A stretch of DNA of 64,000 bases. It comes from an uncultured Treponema sp. (GTDB lineage Bacteria; Spirochaetota; Spirochaetia; Treponematales; Treponemataceae). The notes under the pieces are model-generated. The model was not told the DNA's origin. It searched no databases and saw only the letters and a program-made list of their open reading frames with translations. Made by a program: the position numbers and the translations under genes. The DNA lies in the NCBI RefSeq assembly GCF_945873775.1, contig NZ_CAMCEC010000002.1, forward strand, positions 62,001 through 126,000, read 5' to 3'. This document shows, in pieces, positions 1-8,985 of the stretch (position 1 is the stretch's first letter; each line of letters begins with the position of its first letter).

Positions 1-780
1 GTTGAAGCCGTTGCAGTCGATTCATTTGAAGAAATTTTCCAAAGCGTTGTGGACGGAAAAGCCGACTACGGAATGGTTCCAATTGAAAACAGCCTTGCAG
101 GAAGCGTGTTCCAAAACTACGACAACTTCAGCAGATTTGAAGACGTAAGCATAGCCGGAGCTGTAACATTAAATATCCGCCACGCTTTGCTTGGAATAAA
201 AGGCGCAACAATTGCTGACATAAAAAATGTCTACTCACATCCGCAGGCATTAAGCCAGTGCAAGAAATTTTTGGACAACCACAAAAACTGGAATTTCATA
301 GACGCAGTTTCCACAGCAACCGCAGCTCAGTTTGTAGCGGAAAAGAATTCAAAGGAAAATGCCGCAATCGCAAGTTCACTCAACGCATCTCTTTACAAGC
401 TTGAAATTCTTGCGGAAGATATTGAAAATGATCCGGGAAATTTTACGCGCTTTGTTGTAATTCAGGCAAACCACACTGCAAAGCCAACTGGAGCAAAAGA
501 AGCAAATGTTCCTGCAAACATGGCAAGCTTTATCTTCAAGACAAAAAATGAGCCGGGAGCTTTGTACAACGTGCTTGGAGTTTTCAACGACTGCGGACTG
601 AACATGACACGCCTTGAATCCCGCCCGATTGCAGGACAGCCGTGGAGATACTGGTTCTATGCGGACGCTGAAATCAAAAATCAAAATGCGGCGGAATATG
701 TAAAATCATTAATGGAAAAACTTTCAGATAAAGTTGAAGAAATTCGGCTTCTTGGAATTTACTCTGAATTAGGAAAATAA
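1..780 (+). CDS. pheA: Prephenate dehydratase, 5' end outside window
   Basis: Converts prephenate to phenylpyruvate in phenylalanine synthesis. The frame is open from base 1, so the start lies upstream; the internal GTG at 49 is not a credible start. Visible: the substrate-domain motif MVPIENSLAGSV, a second lobe with HPQALSQC, the NFTRFVVI segment carrying the catalytic Thr of the family TRF motif, and a C-terminal ACT domain (roughly the last 80 residues) with the ESRP phenylalanine-binding motif, so feedback inhibition by Phe is expected. The gene is followed after 33 bases by ilvN in the same direction, so the two may be co-transcribed. Whether a chorismate mutase domain precedes it cannot be seen. 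Confidence 0.93.
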   Translation, partial: VEAVAVDSFEEIFQSVVDGKADYGMVPIENSLAGSVFQNYDNFSRFEDVSIAGAVTLNIRHALLGIKGATIADIKNVYSHPQALSQCKKFLDNHKNWNFIDAVSTATAAQFVAEKNSKENAAIASSLNASLYKLEILAEDIENDPGNFTRFVVIQANHTAKPTGAKEANVPANMASFIFKTKNEPGALYNVLGVFNDCGLNMTRLESRPIAGQPWRYWFYADAEIKNQNAAEYVKSLMEKLSDKVEEIRLLGIYSELGK

Positions 781-813
781 CATTTCCTCATTGACTTTTT
801 ATAGGAGTTTAAA

Positions 814-1305
814 ATGAAAAAGTATGTGCTTTCTGTTCTTGTTGAAAACCATGCAGGTGTATTAAGCCGCGTGTCTGGACTTTTTAGCCGCCGCGGATAC
901 AACATAGACTCGCTCACAGTTTGCGAAACGGCAGATCCTGAAAAATCCCGCATGACAATCGTTGTGCGCGGAGACGAATATATTCTTGAGCAAATTGAAA
1001 AGCAGCTTTCAAAACTTGTGGAAGTTATTTCTATTGAACACTGCGATTCTTCTTCAACTTGCCAGCGCGAAACTGCATTGATAAAAGTAAAAGCCGCCGG
1101 AGAAAACAGGGGCGTAATTATTGAAACTTGCAGCATTTACCGCGCACACATCGTTGATGTTTCAGAAAACACTTTGATTGTAGAAGCAACTGGAAGCGAA
1201 GAAAAAATCAGTTCATTGAAGCGGTTGCTTGAGCCTTACGGAATTCTTGAATTCTTAAAGTCCGGACTGATTGCAATGGATCGCGGCGAAAAAGTAATGC
1301 GCTAG
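814..1305 (+). CDS. ilvN: Acetolactate synthase small (regulatory) subunit
   Basis: Regulatory subunit of acetohydroxyacid synthase, first common step of branched-chain amino acid synthesis. The 163-residue length is normal for the family. The N-terminal ACT domain reads VLVENHAGVLSRVSGLFSRR followed by GYNIDSLTV, the valine-binding fold, and the C-terminal half (DVSENTLIVEATG, then LLEPYGILEF) matches the AHAS small-subunit C domain. An AGGAG ribosome site lies 8 bases before ATG. No large subunit gene is in the window; the neighbour is pheA, so this is a mixed amino-acid locus. The stop codon is directly against the convergent gene at 1307. Confidence 0.95.
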   Translation: MKKYVLSVLVENHAGVLSRVSGLFSRRGYNIDSLTVCETADPEKSRMTIVVRGDEYILEQIEKQLSKLVEVISIEHCDSSSTCQRETALIKVKAAGENRGVIIETCSIYRAHIVDVSENTLIVEATGSEEKISSLKRLLEPYGILEFLKSGLIAMDRGEKVMR

Positions 1306-1306
1306 T

Positions 1307-1750
1307 TTAAAGCGGCTGGCATTTGCCCCATTTTTCATCGAACAACTGCCAGCTGTTATTTTGAACTAGAACATTTCCAGTTTTAAAAACTCTGATTTTA
1401 TATGGAAAGCAGTTTTTTATTTCGTCTGAATCAAGATGAAATTCAAGGCTGCTTTTTCTTTCCCCAAGAATTTTTACAAATACAACTTTAAGATTTATTT
1501 CATTTTCTGTTCCATCTTTTAAGAAAATAATTTTTACTGGAAAAATAAATTTCTCATCTTTTAGAATCGGCTCAAGAAATTCACAGGAAATTATTTTTTC
1601 AGGCAAAGCAAAGTCAAAGAATGCCCACAGCGGAAAAACAGGAACTGCAAAAAATTCCGCAGAACAATTTGAATTGAAATTAGAAATAATTTTCTTTTGA
1701 ATTTTTGCAAGAAACAAAAGCGCGTCTTTTCCTGGAACAAAAGCGAACAT
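1307..1750 (-). CDS. Hypothetical protein
   Basis: 147 residues with no family recognised. It has no signal peptide or membrane segment, is rich in Phe, Ile and Lys, and looks like a compact cytoplasmic alpha/beta protein. It ends one base from the ilvN stop and is divergent, across 45 bases, from the lipoprotein gene at 1796. Reading-frame length, native-looking codon use and clean flanks support a real gene, but function is unknown. Confidence 0.6.
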   Translation of the reverse strand: MFAFVPGKDALLFLAKIQKKIISNFNSNCSAEFFAVPVFPLWAFFDFALPEKIISCEFLEPILKDEKFIFPVKIIFLKDGTENEINLKVVFVKILGERKSSLEFHLDSDEIKNCFPYKIRVFKTGNVLVQNNSWQLFDEKWGKCQPL

Positions 1751-1795
1751 TTTATCAGTGTAGCGTAAACTAAAAAAAAAGTTTAGTATGTTTCC

Positions 1796-3547
1796 ATGCA
1801 GAAATTTTTTTTTAAATCCTTAATATTGTTTTTGGTTATTGCATTTTCATCTTGCGCATTCAAAGCTAAAAATTCTTCAATCGGAATGAGCGGAGAAAAT
1901 TTAATTGCATTGAACAAAGCTGCGGCGGAAGCAAAAATTTCTAATCCGCAGAAAAAACAATATATGTTTTTTAAATTCACAGAAAATCAAAAGGCGCATT
2001 TTAGCAACGTCCGCTACAAAAAATCAGGCGCAGGACTTTCTGTAAGAATTTCATTTGCAAAAAATTCAATTCCAAAATCAGGAGAAAGCGTTTTTGCTTT
2101 GGGCTTTTTATTTGACGATGATTTTTCAAACGGAACTTTAAAGACATCAATATATTCAAGAAAACTTGTAACCGGAAATTTTTCAGAGTTTGAATCCGAA
2201 GATTTTAGAGTTGTATTTTCAATTGCGCAAAACGACATTGTGCCAGCCGGATTTTTTGTATACGGAAATGCAAAATTCAAAGTAACCGAAGCGCAGATAA
2301 CAGAAGCGGCTCTTGGCTGGGAAAACGAAAATATTCCGCTTTTTGCATTCGGACCGAGCGGAGGAAAAATAAAATGGGATTTTGATTCCGCGGATTTCAG
2401 TGATGCAAAAAATCTTTTTCCAGACCAAAATATTCCAACGCGCATAATGCCAAAAATTGAAATTGGAATTTCAGCTACAGACAACATCGGCACTTTTAAA
2501 AATCAAGAAAGAATAACTTTTACAGCTGGAAGTGAAAAACTTTCAATCCGGCTTTCAAAAAACGCAAGCTCAAAAACATTGCAAGCATCTGCGTTAAAAA
2601 ATCCCTTTGAAAAAATTACGCTGCAAGAAAACAAAGAACTTGTAAAAAAATTCATAATGAAATCTTCGGATTCAATTCTTGCGCAAGACACAGCCGGAAA
2701 AGTTTTGTATCCATTGAAAACTGACTTGGGACTTGTAAACAACTGGCCGGAAAAAAACTGGAGACGAAGCGACTATGAGATTTTTGAATGGGAGCTTTTT
2801 CCCGGAGTTTTGTTTTTTGATTTTTCAGATTACAAAATTCAAAATCAATTTTTTACAAGAATCGCATATTTTGTTGAAAAAGCCGGTTACAAAGGAACTT
2901 TAGTTTCTGATGATTTTGTAAAAAATAAGCACGGCTACAATGCGCACGACTACAAAGCCGATGACTTGGCGAATTTCTTTTCTTTAGTTGAACAGGAAAA
3001 TTTCCAGATAAACAGCTACGAAGAAATCCTAAAAGAAATTCTTATTGCAAATAAAATCATACAAAAAGACAAAAACGGATTTAAAGCCGGAAAAGGCGCG
3101 GTTGTTTCATTCAGCAGAGAATCTCCAGAATATCTTAGGCATACTTTTATGGCGCACGAAAGCTGGCACGGAATTTATTTTACTGATGAAGATTTTAGAA
3201 ATATCGTTGCAACTTGCTATAATATGTTCGACGAAGGCTCTTTGAATTTTCTAAAGAAATTTTGGGAAACACAACCGGGACTTGGTTATGACACAAACGA
3301 TGAATACTTGATGCAAAATGAATTCATGGCTTACATAATGCAGCAGTCTTTTTCAAATGTAAGAAATTATTTTCTTCAAGTTGCAAGACGCGGCTCAGTA
3401 AACAGAATTCAACCAGAAAGCGCGGAATATATTCAAAGCACGAATGCTCAGGCTTTTGTTGACGCGGCAGAAATTCTAAACAGCTATGCTTTTGACAACT
3501 GGGGACTTGCCTGCGGAAGAGTTGCGCTTGTTCAAAGGCTGGAATAG
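1796..3547 (+). CDS. Lipoprotein with HExxH zinc-metallopeptidase signature
   Basis: 583 residues. The N terminus is a signal peptide ending in a lipobox (AFSSC, Cys20), so the product should be a lipidated envelope protein. Near the C terminus there is a zincin motif HESWH (residues 454-458) and, about 50 residues later, NEFMAY with Glu509, a plausible third zinc ligand as in gluzincins. The roughly 430 residues between lipobox and motif show no recognised domain and look beta-rich. What it cuts is unknown; the peptidase call rests on the motif pair only. Its start is 45 bases from the divergent gene at 1750, in a spacer holding a short TAAACT/AGTTTA inverted repeat. Confidence 0.75.
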   Translation: MQKFFFKSLILFLVIAFSSCAFKAKNSSIGMSGENLIALNKAAAEAKISNPQKKQYMFFKFTENQKAHFSNVRYKKSGAGLSVRISFAKNSIPKSGESVFALGFLFDDDFSNGTLKTSIYSRKLVTGNFSEFESEDFRVVFSIAQNDIVPAGFFVYGNAKFKVTEAQITEAALGWENENIPLFAFGPSGGKIKWDFDSADFSDAKNLFPDQNIPTRIMPKIEIGISATDNIGTFKNQERITFTAGSEKLSIRLSKNASSKTLQASALKNPFEKITLQENKELVKKFIMKSSDSILAQDTAGKVLYPLKTDLGLVNNWPEKNWRRSDYEIFEWELFPGVLFFDFSDYKIQNQFFTRIAYFVEKAGYKGTLVSDDFVKNKHGYNAHDYKADDLANFFSLVEQENFQINSYEEILKEILIANKIIQKDKNGFKAGKGAVVSFSRESPEYLRHTFMAHESWHGIYFTDEDFRNIVATCYNMFDEGSLNFLKKFWETQPGLGYDTNDEYLMQNEFMAYIMQQSFSNVRNYFLQVARRGSVNRIQPESAEYIQSTNAQAFVDAAEILNSYAFDNWGLACGRVALVQRLE

Positions 3548-3549
3548 TT

Positions 3550-4116
3550 TTAAATCAAATCGATATTAAATTGCTTTTCACTTTCAATAGTGCTTGGAGA
3601 ACCGTGTCCGGGGAAAACAACAGTTCTATTAGGAAGTGAAAAAATTTTATCTTTTATTTTTTTGCAAAGAAGCTTATGGGAATACTGGCTCAAAGTGCTT
3701 CCCGTCACTCCAGAAATCAAAGTGTCGCCTGTAAAAATCACGTCTTCAATTTTATAAACCATGCTGTCTGGAGAATGCCCCGGCACAGAAAAAAATTCAA
3801 CATTGAAACCTGCAATCTTTATAATTCCATCTCCATTTAAAATCGAGCAGTCCATTCCGTAAATTCCAGCATCAGCCGCATACACTACAGGAGTATAAAT
3901 TTTTTTAAGAGTTCTAAGCCCTTGTATATGATGAGTATGTTTATGTGTAATCAAAACCGCAGACAGTTTGTAACCGCCTTCTTCAATTAAGTTTATTGTT
4001 TCCATGTCGATTTTTCCGGGATCGACAATAATCGCTTCTTTTACATCTGGACTGTCATTTAAAATCGTGTAGCTATTTGTAAATCCGTCTATGCACAAAT
4101 GGAAATAAAGTTTCAT
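3550..4116 (-). CDS. Metallo-beta-lactamase-fold hydrolase (glyoxalase II-like)
   Basis: 188-residue cytoplasmic hydrolase of the MBL fold. Metal-site motifs in order: THKHTHH (residues 57-63), PGHSPDS (His114), TGDT (Asp131) and PGHGS (His171). The spacing fits small glyoxalase-II-like thioesterase/hydrolase proteins. The first motif is odd: families normally have T-H-x-H-x-D-H, and here the Asp ligand of the second metal is His62. The start overlaps the 3' end of the pentapeptide-repeat gene by 4 bases (ATGA), so the two are probably translationally coupled. The substrate cannot be inferred. Confidence 0.85.
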   Translation of the reverse strand: MKLYFHLCIDGFTNSYTILNDSPDVKEAIIVDPGKIDMETINLIEEGGYKLSAVLITHKHTHHIQGLRTLKKIYTPVVYAADAGIYGMDCSILNGDGIIKIAGFNVEFFSVPGHSPDSMVYKIEDVIFTGDTLISGVTGSTLSQYSHKLLCKKIKDKIFSLPNRTVVFPGHGSPSTIESEKQFNIDLI

Positions 4117-4781
4117 AGCTCGTCTTCTCCTTCCGATTCCGAAAAGTCTTCAATCAAGCCGCTTTTGTTTCTGTCAATTAAAGCTTCCCGCGTATTTGAA
4201 AGCTTAAACGAAACGTGTTCCCTTGCTGAATTGTAAAATATCGCTTTTTTGAGATTGCAGTTTTTCATTGATGTGTTCATAAGAATTGCGCGGATAAAGC
4301 GGCTGTTGTAAAAATCAGAATCATCAAAACTGCATTGGTAAGCAGTTATTCCGTTGTAATTGTTATGCACCAAATCGCTTCCTGTAAAAACTACGTGAAT
4401 AAATTTCGAGCCGGAAAAAGAGGAAAACTGAATGTCGCTGTTCAGCATATCGCAATCTGAAAATGTTGAAAAATCAAGCGTGCATATTTTAAATTTTAAG
4501 CCTGTTGAATGTATGTTTGAAAAAGTTGAATGCTGAAAATTGCAGCCGTAAAATTTTTTGCCGGAAAGATCAACGCCGTTCACGGATATTCCGTAAGCGC
4601 AAAGCCCTATAATTTTTTCATGCGAATTTATATAATTCAAAAGCGATGTAAGATGACCGATTTTATCTTCCGTATGTTCAAAGCAAAAACCTGGCTCATG
4701 CGGAATAATTTCATTGTCGCGGATTACTGAAAGCGCAGGATTCTGACATTCCTTGCACTGACATTTGTTAGTCACAAACAT
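4113..4781 (-). CDS. Pentapeptide-repeat protein with N-terminal Cys cluster
   Basis: 222 residues. The N terminus holds CQCKEC plus a later CFEH, a possible small zinc site. From about residue 70 the sequence follows the A(D/N)LxX pentapeptide pattern (for example GVDLSGKKFYGCNFQHSTF, then DFSTFSDCDMLNSDIQFSSF), giving an expected right-handed quadrilateral beta helix. The last 25 residues are acidic. Function is unknown; similar repeat proteins act as protein scaffolds or DNA-gyrase mimics, but nothing here decides. It is the upstream partner of the MBL hydrolase gene, with a 4-base overlap. Confidence 0.8.
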   Translation of the reverse strand: MFVTNKCQCKECQNPALSVIRDNEIIPHEPGFCFEHTEDKIGHLTSLLNYINSHEKIIGLCAYGISVNGVDLSGKKFYGCNFQHSTFSNIHSTGLKFKICTLDFSTFSDCDMLNSDIQFSSFSGSKFIHVVFTGSDLVHNNYNGITAYQCSFDDSDFYNSRFIRAILMNTSMKNCNLKKAIFYNSAREHVSFKLSNTREALIDRNKSGLIEDFSESEGEDEL

Positions 4782-4839
4782 ACTTAACTTTACGTTATTG
4801 AAAACATTTAGTCAAATAGATTCAAAATAATTACTAAAC

Positions 4840-4940
4840 TGTCATTCCCGTACCACGATACGGGAATCTTTTATAAACTTACAATAAATTATCAATCGAG
4901 TTTTTTCAGAAACATTGCAGGGGCAAGTCTGATAATGACA
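4840..4940. repeat. TGTCATT-bounded palindromic intergenic repeat
   Basis: The element opens with TGTCATT, has a perfect 9-bp hairpin (ATTCCCGTA / TACGGGAAT, 4844-4867) and closes with a degenerate second palindrome ending AATGACA (4934-4940). The 3' part from TTCAGAAACATTGCAGG resembles 14719-14756. It lies between the divergently positioned starts and ends of the pentapeptide and deacetylase-like genes and belongs to the family also seen at 14551, 15609, 17311, 18958, 20317, 34739 and 35988. Confidence 0.85.
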
Positions 4941-4965
4941 GAAAACCATAAAACTTGAATTCTAT

Positions 4966-7188
4966 TTAATGCAAATCTTTCAACGAAACAATTTCGTAGC
5001 CGTTTTCCAAAATAGAAGAAATCAGCAAATCCAGTTTTTCGTAAAGATAATCTCGGCGTGTTCCGTCCATTTTTCCAATTGAAACTGGAATCACAATTCC
5101 GTCATAAAGATTTTCAGCAAATGAATCCACAAGAGAACTTGCATCTAAATATTCTTTGCCGCTTTCCTTGCTTTCTTCAAATGTAATTCTGTCATTGAAT
5201 TTGCTAAAGGCTTCAACATAATTATAACCAGCCTCTGCGCCCGCATTTTTCATAAGCTGATTTGAATGATAAAACGGAGCATGCCAATAAAGCGAAAGTT
5301 CTTTTCCTGTCGCAGTAAAAAATTCATCTTCATTTCTTGCAAGTCCACGCTGAACAAAATCTTTATCAACTATAAAATTATTTTCAAGCAAATCGGCACA
5401 GCTAAAAAACATTGAAGCGCATTCATTTCCAGAAAATGCAATCTGCTTTGCTTTGTGCGGATAACGCCGGATAAATTCTCCGTTCAAAAAGAAAGTTCCC
5501 TTTACTCTAAAATCATCAAGCGTATAAAGAACTTCCGCAAGTCCTTCTGAATTTTTCAATGCGTCAAAAACAATAGATGCTTTCTTTAGAGGCTCTGAAT
5601 ATTTTTCAGTTTCTTTATAAACAGAATATGTTTTTGTTTTTCCAGAAAGAGATCTTACATAAATTGAATTTGAAAATTTTGAATTCACAGAAGATCCAAG
5701 AAAAACTCTGTACCTTCCATTTTTTTCTAGCCGTGAAAAATTTTCTGTAGAGGACGGCAATGTTGCTTTCCAAGTATTTTTGTCCGCCTCGTAAACAAAT
5801 GTCTCTTTTGAAATTTCAGACTTGCATAAAATTTTTCCGTTGCTCCAATATGGCTGGCAAGCAGAAGATAAGAAAAGAACTTTTTCATCTCCGCGGAAAT
5901 TTACAAGTCTTACAGTTTCTTCTCCGCCAATATAAATTGAAAAATTTCCGTTCCAGACAGCTGAGACAATTTTTTCCGCTGGCTTTGACAAAACAATTTT
6001 CTGCGCAGAAATATCGTACACAAAAAATTTTCCAGAATCTGTATAAGCGATTTTTTTTCTATCCGGCGAAACAACTGGAGAAATGGAATTTTCAGCTTTA
6101 AACAAAAGCTCCATTTTTTCTTTTACAGAATAAGCATAGCTGACTCTCTTTGGATTTTCAAAAGAAAAAGAATCGCACCACAAAACAGGTGAAGAAGTTC
6201 CGCTCCAGAAGATTTTAAAATCATAGCCGCTTCCGTCTGTTTCTGAAAAAGGAAAAACACCTTCAGGCTTTAAATAGCTAAGTTCCTCGCTTTCCGTGGC
6301 AGAATAAATATAAAGAGTATTTTTGCTTGAAACTATCGCAAATTTTGTTCCGTCTTCATTTGTCCAAAATTTATCTTTTAGCGGATCAAATGAATTTGGA
6401 ATTCGCCCGATAATTTTTCCGCTTCCAATAAGAGATGCGTAAAGACCTCTTGTGTAAAGCTCATTTTCTTCAATTAAAAAAACAAGATCATTTGAAACGT
6501 AAATTATATTTCCATTTTGAGTCCACTGAACATTGTTGATTGTTCCGTTTCCAATTTTTCTATAGCTTTCAGGCAAATTTATTTTTTTGAAAAGCTCGCT
6601 TGGAGTTATAAAATATACACAGCCATCTTTTTCATAAAGAAGAAATTTGCTGTCTGGCGACCATTTTGCATTTATGTTTTTATAGCTAAAAGGTGTTTTT
6701 TCAAGAAGAACTTTTTCTTCCTGAGTTTTGCAGTCAACAACAAAAAGTTTTCCAGTTGTGTTTTTTGTTTTCTTCACATAGCAAAAATAATTTCCGTCTG
6801 GACTTGCAGAAATTAAATTCGCACGGCTATAGTTTTCTGGAATTCCAAAAGCAAGAGAAGTCCATTTTAAATTTTTATCTTCAACAGAATATTTTGCAGT
6901 TCCGTATCTGTTTCTAATCTGAAGAATTTTATTTTCATTGAGCAACTCCATTTTTTCCGGGAAGCAAGTCAAAATCACAGGCTCTTTTTTTATTTTTTGT
7001 TCATCAAGCTGAGTGAAAAAAAGCGACTTGTAAGAAGGCGTTCCCGGAATATTTTGTTCTGCAGAAAATAAAAGAAAATCATCATTATTTAAATCCAGAC
7101 TGCCAAATTCAATCTGAGAAAAAGCCGGGAAAATGAATGCAAAGAAAACTATAAAAGCAAAACTGCGCAACTTGAAATTTTTGTTCAT
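4966..7188 (-). CDS. Exported beta-propeller protein with degenerate NodB deacetylase domain
   Basis: 740 residues with an N-terminal signal peptide ending near PAFSQ, so exported. Residues about 60-520 carry repeated short motifs such as ISPVVSPDRKKIAYTDSG and ASPDGNYFCYVKK, typical of TolB/WD40-like propeller blades. The C-terminal 200 residues align to the NodB polysaccharide deacetylase fold: VFDAL (around Asp542), VKGTFFLNGEFIRRYP, then GNECASMFFS. The usual TFDDG is VFDAL, and the His pair expected after GxE is missing, so metal binding is probably lost. A GAGGAAA ribosome site precedes the ATG. Probably a binding or structural protein of the cell envelope. Confidence 0.75.
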   Translation of the reverse strand: MNKNFKLRSFAFIVFFAFIFPAFSQIEFGSLDLNNDDFLLFSAEQNIPGTPSYKSLFFTQLDEQKIKKEPVILTCFPEKMELLNENKILQIRNRYGTAKYSVEDKNLKWTSLAFGIPENYSRANLISASPDGNYFCYVKKTKNTTGKLFVVDCKTQEEKVLLEKTPFSYKNINAKWSPDSKFLLYEKDGCVYFITPSELFKKINLPESYRKIGNGTINNVQWTQNGNIIYVSNDLVFLIEENELYTRGLYASLIGSGKIIGRIPNSFDPLKDKFWTNEDGTKFAIVSSKNTLYIYSATESEELSYLKPEGVFPFSETDGSGYDFKIFWSGTSSPVLWCDSFSFENPKRVSYAYSVKEKMELLFKAENSISPVVSPDRKKIAYTDSGKFFVYDISAQKIVLSKPAEKIVSAVWNGNFSIYIGGEETVRLVNFRGDEKVLFLSSACQPYWSNGKILCKSEISKETFVYEADKNTWKATLPSSTENFSRLEKNGRYRVFLGSSVNSKFSNSIYVRSLSGKTKTYSVYKETEKYSEPLKKASIVFDALKNSEGLAEVLYTLDDFRVKGTFFLNGEFIRRYPHKAKQIAFSGNECASMFFSCADLLENNFIVDKDFVQRGLARNEDEFFTATGKELSLYWHAPFYHSNQLMKNAGAEAGYNYVEAFSKFNDRITFEESKESGKEYLDASSLVDSFAENLYDGIVIPVSIGKMDGTRRDYLYEKLDLLISSILENGYEIVSLKDLH

Positions 7189-7206
7189 ATAAATTTCCTC
7201 TAAAAT

Positions 7207-8415
7207 TTATTTTAAAACTGTAAGCGGATCTACAAGCTTTGAATTTTTATAAACCGTAAAATGAAGATGCGGGCCAGTAGAATATCCGGTGTTTCCAACA
7301 AGTCCAATCTTTGCGCCCTGACCAACACTCTCGCCTTTTTTTGCAATGATTTTGCTCATGTGCGCATACAAAGTCTGATAGCCGTCATAATGATTTATAA
7401 TCACATAGTTTCCAAACACAGAAGAGAATCCTGTGTATGCAACTTTTCCGCTCATAGAAGCATAAATCGGAGTTCCCGTAGGACAAGCCATGTCGATTCC
7501 AGTGTGATGGGAAGCAACGCCTGTAAACGGATCTGCGCGCGAGCCAAACCTTGAGCTAAGCCTGTATTTTGTTTTCAGCGGATTTACAAAAAGCTCGCCC
7601 ATTGCCTTTCGTAAAGAATTGCTGTCGAGCCTTGCGCCCGGAATAAAAATTTTCTGACCTTCTTGAAGTTTTTCAGATGACAAGTCATTTATGTCAAGCA
7701 AATCAGAAACAGAAACAGAATATTTTTTTGAAATAGAATCAAGAGTTTCACTTTTTAAAACCGAATGAACAAGTCCGTCTACAGAAGGAACGGAAAGTTT
7801 CTGGCCTGCATAAATTGAGCGGACGTTTCCAATATTGTTTACAGCAATCAAAGTTGAAATATTTGAAAGCCCGAACTTTGAGCTAATTCCGATTATCGTG
7901 TCTCCCGGCTTTACTGTGTAATTCTGAAAAACAACAGGCTGCTTTAATAAAACAGAATTAGATACAACCTTAGTTCCGTCTTCTGAAAAAATATTTCCTT
8001 CACTGTCAAAGTACGAAGTCCGGTCAAAAGCAAATTCGCTCATCGCATTGTCAAGAACTTGAAACTCGTCCATTGAAACAGGATTTAAATTTATATTTTT
8101 TGCAAAGCTTTCAGAAAAGGAAATAAACTTGGAAACAAAAAAAGGTGAAGCCGCGCACAAAACAAAAACAGGAACAAGCCATGCAAACCGGGAAGCAATT
8201 TTTATCCTCTTTCCTGCAACTCCAATCTGCCCACGAAGATTCTGAATAAATGAGAAAATATTAAAATCAGATCTAACTGAATTTGCGCTAAAAACATTTC
8301 GTGTTCTATAAACAGGCTTTGCAGAAGTACGAACGCTACGCAAAACATTGTGTCGAATCAAGTGTGTAGTATTTTTTCTAAAAGCAGAAGATTCCAAGCA
8401 ATTTATTATTTCCAT
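7207..8415 (-). CDS. LysM-domain M23 (LytM) peptidoglycan endopeptidase
   Basis: About 403 residues. A basic N-terminal part is followed by one membrane segment (FAWLVPVFVLCAASPFFVS), two LysM peptidoglycan-binding repeats (VKPGDTIIGISSKFGLSN..., then LKSETLDSISKKYSVS...) and a complete C-terminal LytM domain with zinc ligands in HHTGIDMA and HLHF. It should cut peptide cross-bridges in the periplasm during growth or division. The frame is open to 8454, but that start would leave no room for a ribosome site before the divergent lepB gene; the ATG at 8415 is preferred. Its neighbours are other envelope genes, signal peptidase and PBP, divergently transcribed. Confidence 0.9.
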   Translation of the reverse strand: MEIINCLESSAFRKNTTHLIRHNVLRSVRTSAKPVYRTRNVFSANSVRSDFNIFSFIQNLRGQIGVAGKRIKIASRFAWLVPVFVLCAASPFFVSKFISFSESFAKNINLNPVSMDEFQVLDNAMSEFAFDRTSYFDSEGNIFSEDGTKVVSNSVLLKQPVVFQNYTVKPGDTIIGISSKFGLSNISTLIAVNNIGNVRSIYAGQKLSVPSVDGLVHSVLKSETLDSISKKYSVSVSDLLDINDLSSEKLQEGQKIFIPGARLDSNSLRKAMGELFVNPLKTKYRLSSRFGSRADPFTGVASHHTGIDMACPTGTPIYASMSGKVAYTGFSSVFGNYVIINHYDGYQTLYAHMSKIIAKKGESVGQGAKIGLVGNTGYSTGPHLHFTVYKNSKLVDPLTVLK

Positions 8416-8463
8416 ATTTTCAATATCGACAAAAAAAGTTTTTGATATTAGCAATTATTGACG

Positions 8464-8985
8464 ATGAATATAGTAATGAAAAATAACTCACCAGAATCAA
8501 ATTTTTGGAAATATATACTCGCAGGAATTTTTATAGGAGCCGCAATAAAAATTTTCGCCTTTGACATTCTTTCTGTGCAAGGAATTTCAATGGAACCTTC
8601 AATTCATAACAACGAAAAAATTTTAGCCTGCAAGCTTTCATACGGAATCGTAAATCCATTCGGCAACTCAACTTTAATCAGATGGAAAAATGCAAAAACT
8701 GGAGACATTGTAATTTATTTTTATAAAAACAGTCTTGTTGTAAAAAGGTGTGTTGCCACAGAAGGCGACTCCCTAGAATATTCATCAGATTCAGGATATA
8801 CTTTGCACGTAGGAGAAAAAAATTACTCGCTTACAGAACTTCAGTATAATCTGATAAAAAACAGCCCTTGTGTTCCACGAGGAATGATTCTTGCAATAGG
8901 AGATAATTTTGAAAACTCAATTGACTCAAGAACTTACGGCTTTGTGGCACAGAAAAATATTTTGGGCAAGGTGATTTTTAAATGA
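8464..8985 (+). CDS. lepB: Signal peptidase I
   Basis: Cleaves Sec signal peptides at the outer face of the inner membrane. There is one N-terminal membrane segment (YILAGIFIGAAIKIFAF), then the catalytic Ser box QGISMEPS (Ser42), the Lys box VVKRCVA (Lys94), and box E GDNFENSIDSRTYG. The 173 residues are on the short side but complete. An upstream TTG (8458) is in frame; the ATG at 8464 or the next ATG at 8476 are also possible, and none has a strong ribosome site. The gene overlaps the following PBP gene by 4 bases (ATGA), indicating an operon. Confidence 0.92.
   Translation: MNIVMKNNSPESNFWKYILAGIFIGAAIKIFAFDILSVQGISMEPSIHNNEKILACKLSYGIVNPFGNSTLIRWKNAKTGDIVIYFYKNSLVVKRCVATEGDSLEYSSDSGYTLHVGEKNYSLTELQYNLIKNSPCVPRGMILAIGDNFENSIDSRTYGFVAQKNILGKVIFK

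Noticed and set aside
8416-8454. Longer N terminus of the LysM-M23 protein
   Set aside because: Leaves only a few bases to the divergent lepB start and no ribosome site.
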